NCBI GenBank assembly: GCA_902779315.1
Contig: CACZBC010000036.1
Span: 1-36,888, forward strand
Direction: 5' to 3'
DNA from: an uncultured Bacteroidales bacterium
GTDB taxonomy: Bacteria; Bacteroidota; Bacteroidia; Bacteroidales; Bacteroidaceae
Length of the DNA: 36,888 nucleotides
A program made the translations under genes and the position numbers. Below the pieces are notes generated by a model. That model was given only the letters and a program-made list of their open reading frames with translations. It searched no databases and was not told the DNA's origin. Of this stretch, positions 25,219 through 32,319 are shown piece after piece. Each line of letters opens with the position of its first letter. Within the stretch, counting starts at the first letter, position 1.

Positions 25219-26061
25219 GTGACTGTGCTCTCGACTTCATCATACAGCATCAACGTAGGCGGCGAATTGCTTTCGCTGGAGAAGCCCGTAGTGATGGGCA
25301 TTCTGAATGCTACGCCCGACTCTTTCTATCAGCATCACGAAGGAGACGAAGCCATTCGTCTGCGAACCAGACAGATGCTCGATGAAGGTGCTGCGATACT
25401 TGACGTTGGGGCTTGCTCCACCCGTCCCGGCTTTACGCCTCCCGATGAAAAGGAGGAGATGCGGCGCCTCGGGGAAGCTCTGGCCATTGTCCGCAAGGAA
25501 GCTCCCGAAGCCGTCCTGAGCGTCGATACATTCAGGGCAGATGTTGCCAAGATGTGTGTCGAAGAGTATGGCGTGCAAATAGTGAACGACATCAGCGGAG
25601 GCGAACTCGACAAAGAGATGTTCCGAACGGTAGCAGAGCTGCGAGTGCCTTACGTCCTGACGCACAATAAAGCACTTCCCCAAGAGAAGGAAGACACTTT
25701 CCTCTCTGAGTTCCTGCAAGAGATGGGCGGCAAAGTCGAGCAGCTTCACGAGCTGGGTGTGTGCGACATCATCCTCGACCCGGGCTTCGGCTTCGGCAAA
25801 ACACTCGAGCAGAACTACATCCTCATGCAGAACCTCGAAGTCTTGCACGAACTCGACTTGCCCTTGCTCGTCGGCATAAGCCATAAGAGCATGATATACA
25901 AGCTGTTGGGAACGACTCCCGGGGAAGCCTCCAACGGAACAACAGTCCTGCATACTGTGGCTCTGCAGAAGGGTGCTCACATCCTTCGAGCCCACGAAGT
26001 GAAGGAAGCAATGGAATGTATTAGGAAGCAATGGAATGTATTAAGATCATTAACGAATTGA
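25219..26061 (+). CDS. folP: Dihydropteroate synthase
   Basis: About 280 residues. Diagnostic motifs are VMGILNATPDSFY, ILDVGACSTRPG, VNDISGG, DPGFGFGKT and GISHKSM. It joins p-aminobenzoate to dihydropterin pyrophosphate in folate synthesis and is the sulfonamide target. No ATG exists between the promoter and the conserved core, so the start is GTG at 25219 (or 25225), giving a leader of only a few bases. The C-terminus is altered: a perfect 20-bp tandem duplication (26004-26023 and 26024-26043) shifts the frame. Without it the tail would read VKEAMECIKIINELSECLT and stop at 26076-26078, overlapping dacA; with it the tail is VKEAMECIRKQWNVLRSLTN. Confidence 0.92.
   Translation: MTVLSTSSYSINVGGELLSLEKPVVMGILNATPDSFYQHHEGDEAIRLRTRQMLDEGAAILDVGACSTRPGFTPPDEKEEMRRLGEALAIVRKEAPEAVLSVDTFRADVAKMCVEEYGVQIVNDISGGELDKEMFRTVAELRVPYVLTHNKALPQEKEDTFLSEFLQEMGGKVEQLHELGVCDIILDPGFGFGKTLEQNYILMQNLEVLHELDLPLLVGISHKSMIYKLLGTTPGEASNGTTVLHTVALQKGAHILRAHEVKEAMECIRKQWNVLRSLTN
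26004..26043 (+). repeat. Perfect 20-bp tandem duplication in the 3' end of folP
   Basis: The unit GGAAGCAATGGAATGTATTA occurs twice without a gap. Because 20 is not a multiple of three, it changes the reading frame of the last folP codons. Confidence 0.95.
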
Positions 26062-26065
26062 GCGA

Positions 26066-26845
26066 ATGCCTAACATAAGTTTCAAAGACATCGTCGACAT
26101 TTTCCTAGTCGCGATAGTGCTCTACTATTGCTACAAGTTGATGAAGCAATCGCGCTCCGTCAACATCTTCTATGGCATTCTGCTTTTCGTCAGCTTCTGG
26201 ATTATCATCAGCAAGGTGCTGGAGATGAAGTTGTTGGGAGGCATTCTCGACCAACTGGTCGGTGTTGGCGCACTTGCCATCATCATCCTCTTCCAGGAAG
26301 ACATCCGACGCTTCTTCTACAACATAGGAGCCCGAAACCAAGCTCATCGCTTCTTCCGATTCTTCCGACTGGACAAGCACAAGAACACGGGTGAGTTCCG
26401 CAACGAACGCGAGACCATCTTCCCCATCGTTATGGCCTGCATGAACATGAGCAAGCAACACGTCGGAGCCCTCATCGTCCTGCAGAACGACCTGCCCCTG
26501 GGCGAGTTCATGCGAACGGGCGAAGAGGTTGACGCCAAGATAACACAACGACTCATCGAGAACATCTTCTTCAAGAACAGTCCGCTTCACGACGGCGCCA
26601 TGATTATCGCGAAAGGACGGATAGCAGCCGCTTCGTGCATCCTGCCCATCAGTCACGACCTGGACATTCCAAAGGAGTTCGGCCTTCGACATCGTGCAGC
26701 AAAAGGCATCAGCAAAGAGACCGACGCCCTGGCAATCGTGGTGAGCGAAGAGACGGGCAACATCAGCGCTGCCTATTCGGATATGCTTCGCGCCCACCTC
26801 TCTGCGGAAGAACTGGAGACACTACTCATGAAAGGAAAATTCTAG
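26066..26845 (+). CDS. dacA: Diadenylate cyclase CdaA
   Basis: 259 residues. Three N-terminal membrane segments (about 10-27, 32-50, 57-76) are followed by a DAC domain with the catalytic DGA at 176-178 (LHDGAMIIAKGRI) and RHR at 208-210 (LRHRAAKGIS). The enzyme makes cyclic di-AMP from two ATP at the membrane; the messenger commonly controls K+ transport and envelope homeostasis. The ATG begins five bases after the folP stop, and in the inferred ancestral frame folP would have overlapped it. The folP-dacA pairing is common in Bacteroidota. Confidence 0.95.
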   Translation: MPNISFKDIVDIFLVAIVLYYCYKLMKQSRSVNIFYGILLFVSFWIIISKVLEMKLLGGILDQLVGVGALAIIILFQEDIRRFFYNIGARNQAHRFFRFFRLDKHKNTGEFRNERETIFPIVMACMNMSKQHVGALIVLQNDLPLGEFMRTGEEVDAKITQRLIENIFFKNSPLHDGAMIIAKGRIAAASCILPISHDLDIPKEFGLRHRAAKGISKETDALAIVVSEETGNISAAYSDMLRAHLSAEELETLLMKGKF

Positions 26846-26854
26846 GCCTCACCC

Positions 26855-26880
26855 CATCCCTCTCCCAAAGAGAGGGGGAT
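26855..26880. other. Hairpin between dacA and pta
   Basis: CCCTCTC (26858-26864), loop CCAAA, GAGAGGG (26870-26876). It begins 12 bases after the dacA stop and is not followed by a T tract, so it is a processing or attenuation hairpin, or a REP-like unit, rather than a standard terminator. The rest of the 72-bp gap is AT-rich with two GTAAATGAT copies. Confidence 0.55.
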
Positions 26881-26917
26881 TGAATGGTAAACCGTAAATG
26901 ATAAAATAGTAAATGAT

Positions 26918-27925
26918 ATGACTTTAATGGAACAAATCATCGCTCGAGCCAAGTCCTGCAAGCAGCGCATCGTGCTGCCCGAGAGCTTGGAGGAGCGAAC
27001 ACTAACAGCGGCAGACAAAGCTTTGGCAGACGACCTGGCCGACATCATCCTGATTGGCAAGCCAAGTGAAATCTTCGCGCTTGCAGACAAGCTGGGACTC
27101 AAAAACATTGGCAAAGCCACAATCATCGACCCCGCAACCAACGAGAAGACTGAGGCTTACGTCCAACTCTTCTACAATCTCAGGAAGAACAAAGGCGTGA
27201 CTGAGGAAGAGGCTCGCGAGAAAGTGAAAGACCCTCTCTACTATGGCTGTCTCATCATCAAGAGCGGAGATGCCGACGGACAGATTTCGGGAGCACTCTC
27301 CACGACTGGCGATACGCTTCGTCCTGCCCTGCAAATCATCAAATGCGCGCCTGGCGTGAGTTGCGTCAGCGGAGCTATGCTGATGATTACGCCTGCGAAG
27401 GAGTATGGCGAGGATGGCGTCCTGGTGATGGGCGACGTTGCAGTTACACCGATGCCCGATGCCAACCAGCTTGCTCAGATTGCCGTCTGCACGGCTCAGA
27501 CTGCCCGTAGCGTAGCAGGCTTCAAGGAGCCTCGCGTGGCTATGCTCAGCTTCAGCACGAAGGGAAGCGCCAGTCACGAGGTGGTAGACAAGGTTGTTGA
27601 AGCCACGAAGAAGGCCCAAGAGATGGAGCCCACGCTTCAGATTGACGGCGAACTGCAAGCAGATGCGGCTCTCGTGCCAAGCGTTGGAGCGAAGAAGGCT
27701 CCCGGCAGCCACATTGCAGGCAAAGCAAACGTGCTGGTAGCACCCTGCTTGGAGGTTGGCAACATTGGCTACAAACTCGTTCAGCGCCTTGCTGGAGCCG
27801 AAGCCATCGGCCCCATTCTGCAGGGCATCGCCCGTCCCGTCAACGACCTCAGCCGCGGCTGCTCAGTAGATGACATTTATAAAATGATAGCAATCACTGC
27901 TTGCCAAGCGATGGATGCGAAATAG
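26918..27925 (+). CDS. pta: Phosphate acetyltransferase
   Basis: 335 residues, the short single-domain form. It starts MTLMEQIIARAKSCKQRIVLPES and carries the PTA core SGALSTTGDTLRPALQIIK, FSTKGSASH, LQIDGELQADAALVP and AGKANVLVAPCLEVGNIGYKL. It converts acetyl-CoA and phosphate to acetyl phosphate. The gene ends 16 bp before ackA, forming the classical acetate/ATP module of an anaerobic fermenter. Confidence 0.95.
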   Translation: MTLMEQIIARAKSCKQRIVLPESLEERTLTAADKALADDLADIILIGKPSEIFALADKLGLKNIGKATIIDPATNEKTEAYVQLFYNLRKNKGVTEEEAREKVKDPLYYGCLIIKSGDADGQISGALSTTGDTLRPALQIIKCAPGVSCVSGAMLMITPAKEYGEDGVLVMGDVAVTPMPDANQLAQIAVCTAQTARSVAGFKEPRVAMLSFSTKGSASHEVVDKVVEATKKAQEMEPTLQIDGELQADAALVPSVGAKKAPGSHIAGKANVLVAPCLEVGNIGYKLVQRLAGAEAIGPILQGIARPVNDLSRGCSVDDIYKMIAITACQAMDAK

Positions 27926-27941
27926 TTCACTCTTCACTAAA

Positions 27942-29132
27942 ATGAAAATATTAGTTCTTAACTGCGGCAGCAGTTCTATTAAATATGCACTCTACAACAT
28001 GGACGACCAGTCCGTCATCACAAGTGGCGGCATTGAGAAGATTGGTCTGCCCGATTCGTTTATCACTGTCAAACTCAATGGCGAGAAGCACAAATGGGAA
28101 CACCCCATAGGGGAACATACGGCTGGTGTGCAGTACATCTTCGAAGTGCTGACTACAGGCGAATATGCCGTCCTGAAGAGCCTCGAGGAGCTTGATGCCG
28201 TAGGTCACCGAATGGTGCACGGCGGCGAGAAGTTCAACAAGTCCGTTCGCCTCACTCCCGAAGTGATGGAAGCTTTCGCTCAGTGCAACGACCTCGCTCC
28301 TCTTCATAATCCTGCCAACATCAAGGGCGTGAATGCAGTCTCCGCCCTGCTTCCCAACATTCCGCAGGTGGGCGTCTTCGATACCGCATTCCACCAGACA
28401 ATGCCCGATTACGCCTATATGTATGCACTCCCTTACCAACTTTACAAAGAGTATGGTGTGCGTCGTTACGGCTTCCACGGAACCAGTCACAGGTACGTGA
28501 GCCAGCGCGTTTGCGAGTTCCTCGGAGTGAAGCCCGAAGATAAAAGAATCATCACTTGCCACATCGGCAACGGCGCCTCGATTGCTGCCGTGAAGTACGG
28601 CAAGTGCGTCGATACCTCGATGGGCTTGACACCTCTGGAAGGACTGATGATGGGCACGCGTACCGGCGACATTGATGCCGGAGCAGTCACCTATCTGATG
28701 GACAAGTTCAACCTCGACACGAAAGGCATCTCCGACCTGCTGAACAAGAAGTCGGGCCTTGCTGGTGTGAGCGAAGGGAGCAGCGACTTCCGCGACATCC
28801 TGGCCGGCATCGCTGCAGGCAACGACAAAGCCCGTCTGGCAAAGGAGATGTACACCTATCGCATCAAGAAGTACATCGGCGCTTATGCCGCAGCTATGGA
28901 AGGTGTTGACATCATCCTCTTTACTGGCGGTGCTGGCGAGAACCAGTGGGAAGTGCGCGAAGGAGCCACCAACGGCCTCGAGTACATGGGCGTCAAGATG
29001 GACCAGACCAGGAATCGCAGCTGCCGTGCTACGGAAGCCATCCTGAGCGCCGACGACAGCCAGGTTACCGTCTGCTGCATCCCCACCGACGAGGAACTCA
29101 TGATTGCCCTCGACACGCAAGCCCTCTGCTAA
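27942..29132 (+). CDS. ackA: Acetate kinase
   Basis: 396 residues from the ATG at 27942, which starts the conserved MKILVLNCGSSSIKYAL. Other family motifs: AVGHRMVHGG, RRYGFHGTSHRYVSQR, CHIGNGASIAAVK, GLMMGTRTGDIDAGA and FTGGAGEN. It transfers phosphate from acetyl phosphate to ADP, giving acetate and ATP. It is 16 bp downstream of pta and is followed by a strong terminator at 29160. Confidence 0.96.
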   Translation: MKILVLNCGSSSIKYALYNMDDQSVITSGGIEKIGLPDSFITVKLNGEKHKWEHPIGEHTAGVQYIFEVLTTGEYAVLKSLEELDAVGHRMVHGGEKFNKSVRLTPEVMEAFAQCNDLAPLHNPANIKGVNAVSALLPNIPQVGVFDTAFHQTMPDYAYMYALPYQLYKEYGVRRYGFHGTSHRYVSQRVCEFLGVKPEDKRIITCHIGNGASIAAVKYGKCVDTSMGLTPLEGLMMGTRTGDIDAGAVTYLMDKFNLDTKGISDLLNKKSGLAGVSEGSSDFRDILAGIAAGNDKARLAKEMYTYRIKKYIGAYAAAMEGVDIILFTGGAGENQWEVREGATNGLEYMGVKMDQTRNRSCRATEAILSADDSQVTVCCIPTDEELMIALDTQALC

Positions 29133-29159
29133 AAAACAAACTTCTCGGATAAAAAACTA

Positions 29160-29187
29160 AGCCCCCGCCAATCGGTGGGGGCTTTTT
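29160..29187 (+). terminator. Rho-independent terminator of pta-ackA
   Basis: Stem AGCCCCCGCC with GGTGGGGGCT (one G-T pair), loop AATC, then TTTTT, 27 bp after the ackA stop. Confidence 0.9.
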
Positions 29188-29223
29188 CGGATTAAGAGTT
29201 GAGAGCGAGGAACGTTCAGAAGC

Positions 29224-29808
29224 ATAAAATTCTTTGAATTTTAAAGCCTCGCCCACGAGCCCGTGGAGCGCTTGTTTTTGCTTCGGCGGCAGATTGTGCG
29301 CCTGAGGGATTTGAGGCGATTCTAGGGCCATTTGCGGGGGAAATGGAGGGCATACGTTGTTGCCAAGACTATCCGTTCATGTAGTGTCAGTGCTTCGGGT
29401 GTAAAGTTACGAAAAACTTCTCATACTCCCATACGTTTTACCGAGAAAGTGAGAAAGTGGACATGTGGACATGTGGACAGGAATAGCTTTTTAGGGTAAA
29501 ACGGAGGGAGAATGTAGATATATATATAACATATATATACTATATTAAATATAATAATAATATTATTAATAATAAAACTCTATTAATAATCTTATAGTGC
29601 TGCCGTGATTCCGTCCATTTCGCTTCCTGTCCATAAGACACTTTCCCACTTTAATTTACTTGCATAATTCACGATTATTTCGAAATTTGCAGGCGTGAAA
29701 GATGAGGGAACTACTGCAGGGTAAACTCGGATTTTCACACGTGATGTTTGCAAACTTCAAACGTGACAAATGCCAACGTCACACTAGTTAATCGCAATCG
29801 TCACACGC
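29224..29808 (-). repeat. Long non-coding interspersed element, copy 2
   Basis: Between the convergent ackA and GH43 genes, in reverse orientation to copy 1 at 22109-22800. Reading on the minus strand from 29808: a 22-bp array (29808-29743), the CGAGTTTACCCTGCAG stretch, an arm with GTGGGAAA and GACAGGAA in inverse form at 29624-29631, an AT-rich centre with TATATA runs (about 29510-29590), the opposite arm with GACAGGAA at 29476-29483 and 8-bp GTGGACAT and GAGAAAGT repeats, the near-identical core (29335-29442), and the AHNLPPKQKQALH block ending in the AAAATTCTTTGAATTTT dyad. The centre and octamers differ most from copy 1. The remaining gap (29188-29223 and 29809-29833) shows nothing else. 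Confidence 0.85.
29743..29808. repeat. 22-bp-period tandem array E (3 units)
   Basis: Units 29743-29764, 29765-29786 and 29787-29808 correspond, as reverse complements, to units 4, 3 and 2 of array D. The unit at 29765 is an exact reverse complement of unit 22153-22174. It lies 25 bp downstream of the minus-strand GH43 stop and forms the end of element copy 2. Confidence 0.9.
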
Positions 29809-29833
29809 GATAACGAACGGGGCGACTTTTGGC

Positions 29834-31351
29834 TTATTTCGTGACATTGTACTGGAACTGCTCGAAGTGGGCTTTGCCGTTCGAGCCGTAGCAATAGAGG
29901 CCGAGACGAACGCCTTTCCAATTGCCTTCGTGCATCTGGAACGGTTCGCCTGCAGGAACGAAATGCTTGCCGTCCAGGCTGTACGCGAATTGATAGCTGT
30001 TCTGGGGTTCATTGAGTGAGAGCCGCAAATGGATGCGCTTCGGCTTCTTTACCAGCACAACAGTTCGCTCGCCGTTTGCCTCGATGCAGACACCTTCTGG
30101 ACAGAGCCCGATGCCCCTGAAGTCGCGCCCCATACAGACGAGCCCAGCAGAAGCCTGGTCGAGTTCGGAAGCAAGGAGCAGCGCCGTTGCCTCGCCTTCG
30201 TAGCCCATCATCATTTGCGTGAGCGTGCCTCGGGCTTCCCTCAGATTATCGGCTGGCAGGGCATGAAGAGTAAGGCACCCCCTCCGCTCGGAGAGGCTCC
30301 ACGCACCTTCCACGGGATTGTGGTTCCATTGCCACTGAAGCCCCAGCGTTGTGCCGTCGAAAGTGTCGTCAGTCTGCGGCAGGGAGGGAGCTTGAGTGGC
30401 TGCTGTCTTGGGTTTCGTCCAAACCTCTACAGGCTCGCCCACGCCATTGCCGTCAATGTCCACACCGATGAGGGGCCAGTCGTCTTTCCAACGCGCAGGC
30501 TGAAGATGGAGCACTCGGCCCAGCTGCGGTGTCTGCTGGAAATGATAGAACCACCATTCACCTTCGGGCGTATCGACGAGCGCTCCCTGATGAGGGCCAT
30601 TGAAGCGTGTGCTGCCCTGTTCGAGGACAATGCGCCGTTCATAGGGGCCATAGATATTCTTCGAGCGCAGAGCGGTCTGCCATCCGCCCCCCACTCCGCC
30701 TTCGGGAATGATGAGGTAGTAGTATCCTCCGCGCTTCATCCACTTTGTCCCTTCAGCAACAGGCCCCTCGTAGACAGTCACACCATCATCCAGCAGCTGG
30801 CGTCCGTCAGCCGTCATTCGGTGCACAATGATAGGTCCCGCTCCCAGCTGGCTTCGGCCCAAATAAGCCCCTCCGTCTTCGTCCCAGAAAGGGCACGGGT
30901 CTTCCCATCCACTTATGTTCTTGACGTGGTGCAACTTCGCCCAAGGCCCGCGCACATCGCTAGCCGACGACATGAAGAGGCCCTCGTCTGGCGTACAGAA
31001 GAAGACGTAGAACTTGCCCTCGTGATAGCGTATGCTGGGTGCCCAAGCGCCTCCGCCGTAGTGCTTCGTCTCGTCCCATCCGGGCAAATCGAAGCGGCTG
31101 AAGATTTGGCTTACGAAGTGCCAATTGACCATATCCGCGCTCTCCAGAACCTGCATCCCCAGATGGTTGAAGTTGCTGGAAACCATATAGTAGCTGTCTC
31201 CAACGCGAATGACATCCGGGTCGGAATAGTCGGCATTGAGGAGCGGATTGCGATACGTGCCATTGCCTTGATCACCCCAGAGGAGCGGACTCTGTGCCGA
31301 CGCATAGGCCGTCCAGAGCAAGGAAATAAGCAACAGAAAGGCTTTCCTCAT
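29834..31351 (-). CDS. Secreted glycoside hydrolase family 43
   Basis: 505 residues with a signal peptide (MRKAFLLLISLLWTAYASA). The five-blade catalytic domain has YSDPDVIRV with the base Asp44, ISGWEDPCPFWDEDGG with Asp151, and VAEGTKWMKRGGYYYL with the acid Glu200. From about residue 335 a beta-sandwich follows (DDTFDGTTLGLQWQWNHNP...), as in GH43 enzymes with a concanavalin-like C-terminal module. The likely activity is beta-xylosidase or alpha-L-arabinofuranosidase on plant hemicellulose; the subfamily is not certain. It begins six bases after the LRR lipoprotein stop, so the two are co-transcribed. Confidence 0.92.
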   Translation of the reverse strand: MRKAFLLLISLLWTAYASAQSPLLWGDQGNGTYRNPLLNADYSDPDVIRVGDSYYMVSSNFNHLGMQVLESADMVNWHFVSQIFSRFDLPGWDETKHYGGGAWAPSIRYHEGKFYVFFCTPDEGLFMSSASDVRGPWAKLHHVKNISGWEDPCPFWDEDGGAYLGRSQLGAGPIIVHRMTADGRQLLDDGVTVYEGPVAEGTKWMKRGGYYYLIIPEGGVGGGWQTALRSKNIYGPYERRIVLEQGSTRFNGPHQGALVDTPEGEWWFYHFQQTPQLGRVLHLQPARWKDDWPLIGVDIDGNGVGEPVEVWTKPKTAATQAPSLPQTDDTFDGTTLGLQWQWNHNPVEGAWSLSERRGCLTLHALPADNLREARGTLTQMMMGYEGEATALLLASELDQASAGLVCMGRDFRGIGLCPEGVCIEANGERTVVLVKKPKRIHLRLSLNEPQNSYQFAYSLDGKHFVPAGEPFQMHEGNWKGVRLGLYCYGSNGKAHFEQFQYNVTK

Positions 31352-31357
31352 GAATGG

Positions 31358-32215
31358 TTACTTCCAGAAGCCTTCAGCGGTGAAGTATTTGCTCTTGCTG
31401 AGAGGTTCGACTGCACCGAACTTCTGCCATTCTGCATCAGCCTGGAACTGAGCAAGGAAGGCATCGGGAACGTAGAGCGTGCAACCCTTGTTGGGCGTGC
31501 AGTTCTTGGGAACAGGATAGTATTCCGTGCTGAGCAGATAGACCTTCTTCCACTTCGCTGCCGATTCGGAAACGAGGCCAAACATACGGTTCTTGAAGTC
31601 GTTGGGAACGGTGAACTCCTCGATTCCCGTGCAACCTGCGAAAGCTCCATCGTCAATCTTCTTCATCGCAATGCCCATCAGCACACTTCTGAGTTTCTTG
31701 CAGTTCTCGAAAGCACCCACGCGAAGCCACCAAATGTGTTCACCGAAGCGGGCCGTCTCGAGCGAAGAACAGTCCTTGAAGGCGTCAACACCAATGGTGT
31801 AGGCATCAATGAGAAGGTTCTTCATGGCGGAGCAACCCTCGAAGGCCTGGTCGTTGACAACGGGAATCTCACCCTGGAAATGCACCTTCTCGAGCGATGT
31901 GCAACCAGAGAATGCCTTGATTGCAATGTGCTGAATCTGTGGCGCAATCCAGACTTCCTTCAGGCTTGTGTTGCCCTCGAACTCGCCATCGTTGATGCTC
32001 TGAATCTGCGAGCTGAAGCCCATCTTCTCCTCTGTGGGGACATACTTGTCGGCACGATGCTTGGCGGTGTAGAAGAAAATGTCCTTGGCGGAAGTTTCGG
32101 TAGCCTGCTTGTCAGTCACGACTTTAGTTTCCTGATTTTTCTGCTGCTTTTCACAACTGCTGAACCCAATCAGCAAACCAAGTGCCAAAAGGGGGAAGAA
32201 GAGTTTTGATTTCAT
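31358..32215 (-). CDS. BspA-like leucine-rich-repeat lipoprotein
   Basis: 285 residues with a lipoprotein signal ending FSSC (Cys21). A Lys/Gln/Thr-rich linker follows, then about six LRR_5-type repeats of about 23 residues (GEFEGNTSLKEVWI, KAFSGCTSLEKVHF, QAFEGCSAMKNLLI, DAFKDCSSLETARF, GAFENCKKLRSVLM, GAFAGCTGIEEFTVP). The end (LYVPDAFLAQFQADAEWQKFGAVEPL) is typical of BspA family proteins. Proteins of this type are surface adhesins or binding proteins. It is the first gene of a two-gene operon with GH43, behind a -7 box at 32257-32250. Confidence 0.9.
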   Translation of the reverse strand: MKSKLFFPLLALGLLIGFSSCEKQQKNQETKVVTDKQATETSAKDIFFYTAKHRADKYVPTEEKMGFSSQIQSINDGEFEGNTSLKEVWIAPQIQHIAIKAFSGCTSLEKVHFQGEIPVVNDQAFEGCSAMKNLLIDAYTIGVDAFKDCSSLETARFGEHIWWLRVGAFENCKKLRSVLMGIAMKKIDDGAFAGCTGIEEFTVPNDFKNRMFGLVSESAAKWKKVYLLSTEYYPVPKNCTPNKGCTLYVPDAFLAQFQADAEWQKFGAVEPLSKSKYFTAEGFWK

Positions 32216-32249
32216 AGTTAATAAGTTTAAGTTAATGACTTTGTGAAGG

Positions 32250-32280
32250 CAAAGGTAGGAAATAATTCATAATTCACAAT
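32250..32280 (-). promoter_or_regulatory. Promoter of the LRR-GH43 operon
   Basis: On the minus strand -33 ATTG (32280-32277), a 19-bp spacer and -7 TACCTTTG (32257-32250). It is divergent from the ABC-F promoter, and the -33 region lies inside the 7-bp repeats at 32265-32292. Confidence 0.6.
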
Positions 32281-32292
32281 TCATAATTCATA
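32265..32292. repeat. 7-bp tandem repeat (4 units) between divergent promoters
   Basis: ATTCATA, ATTCACA, ATTCATA, ATTCATA in a row. The repeats overlap the upstream parts of both the LRR-GH43 promoter and the ABC-F promoter. Confidence 0.85.
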
Positions 32293-32301
32293 TTTATTTT
32301 G

Positions 32302-32309
32302 TACTTTTG
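32302..32309 (+). promoter_or_regulatory. -7 box upstream of the ABC-F gene
   Basis: TACTTTTG, ending 10 bases before the ATG at 32320, so the leader would be only a few nucleotides. No TTTG -33 is seen; its expected place is in the 7-bp repeats. Confidence 0.5.
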
Positions 32310-32319
32310 CACTCGAATT

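Noticed and set aside
29098-29331. The complete 77-codon minus-strand frame as a gene
   Set aside because: Its second half runs through the ackA terminator and the end of ackA. Only the first part is shared with the other element, so I treat it as part of the repeat.
30029-32209. A 726-codon open frame on the plus strand opposite GH43 and the LRR lipoprotein
   Set aside because: It is antisense to two well-supported genes, shows no family motif, has low-complexity composition typical of reverse-strand reading, and no promoter precedes it. Codon bias explains its length.
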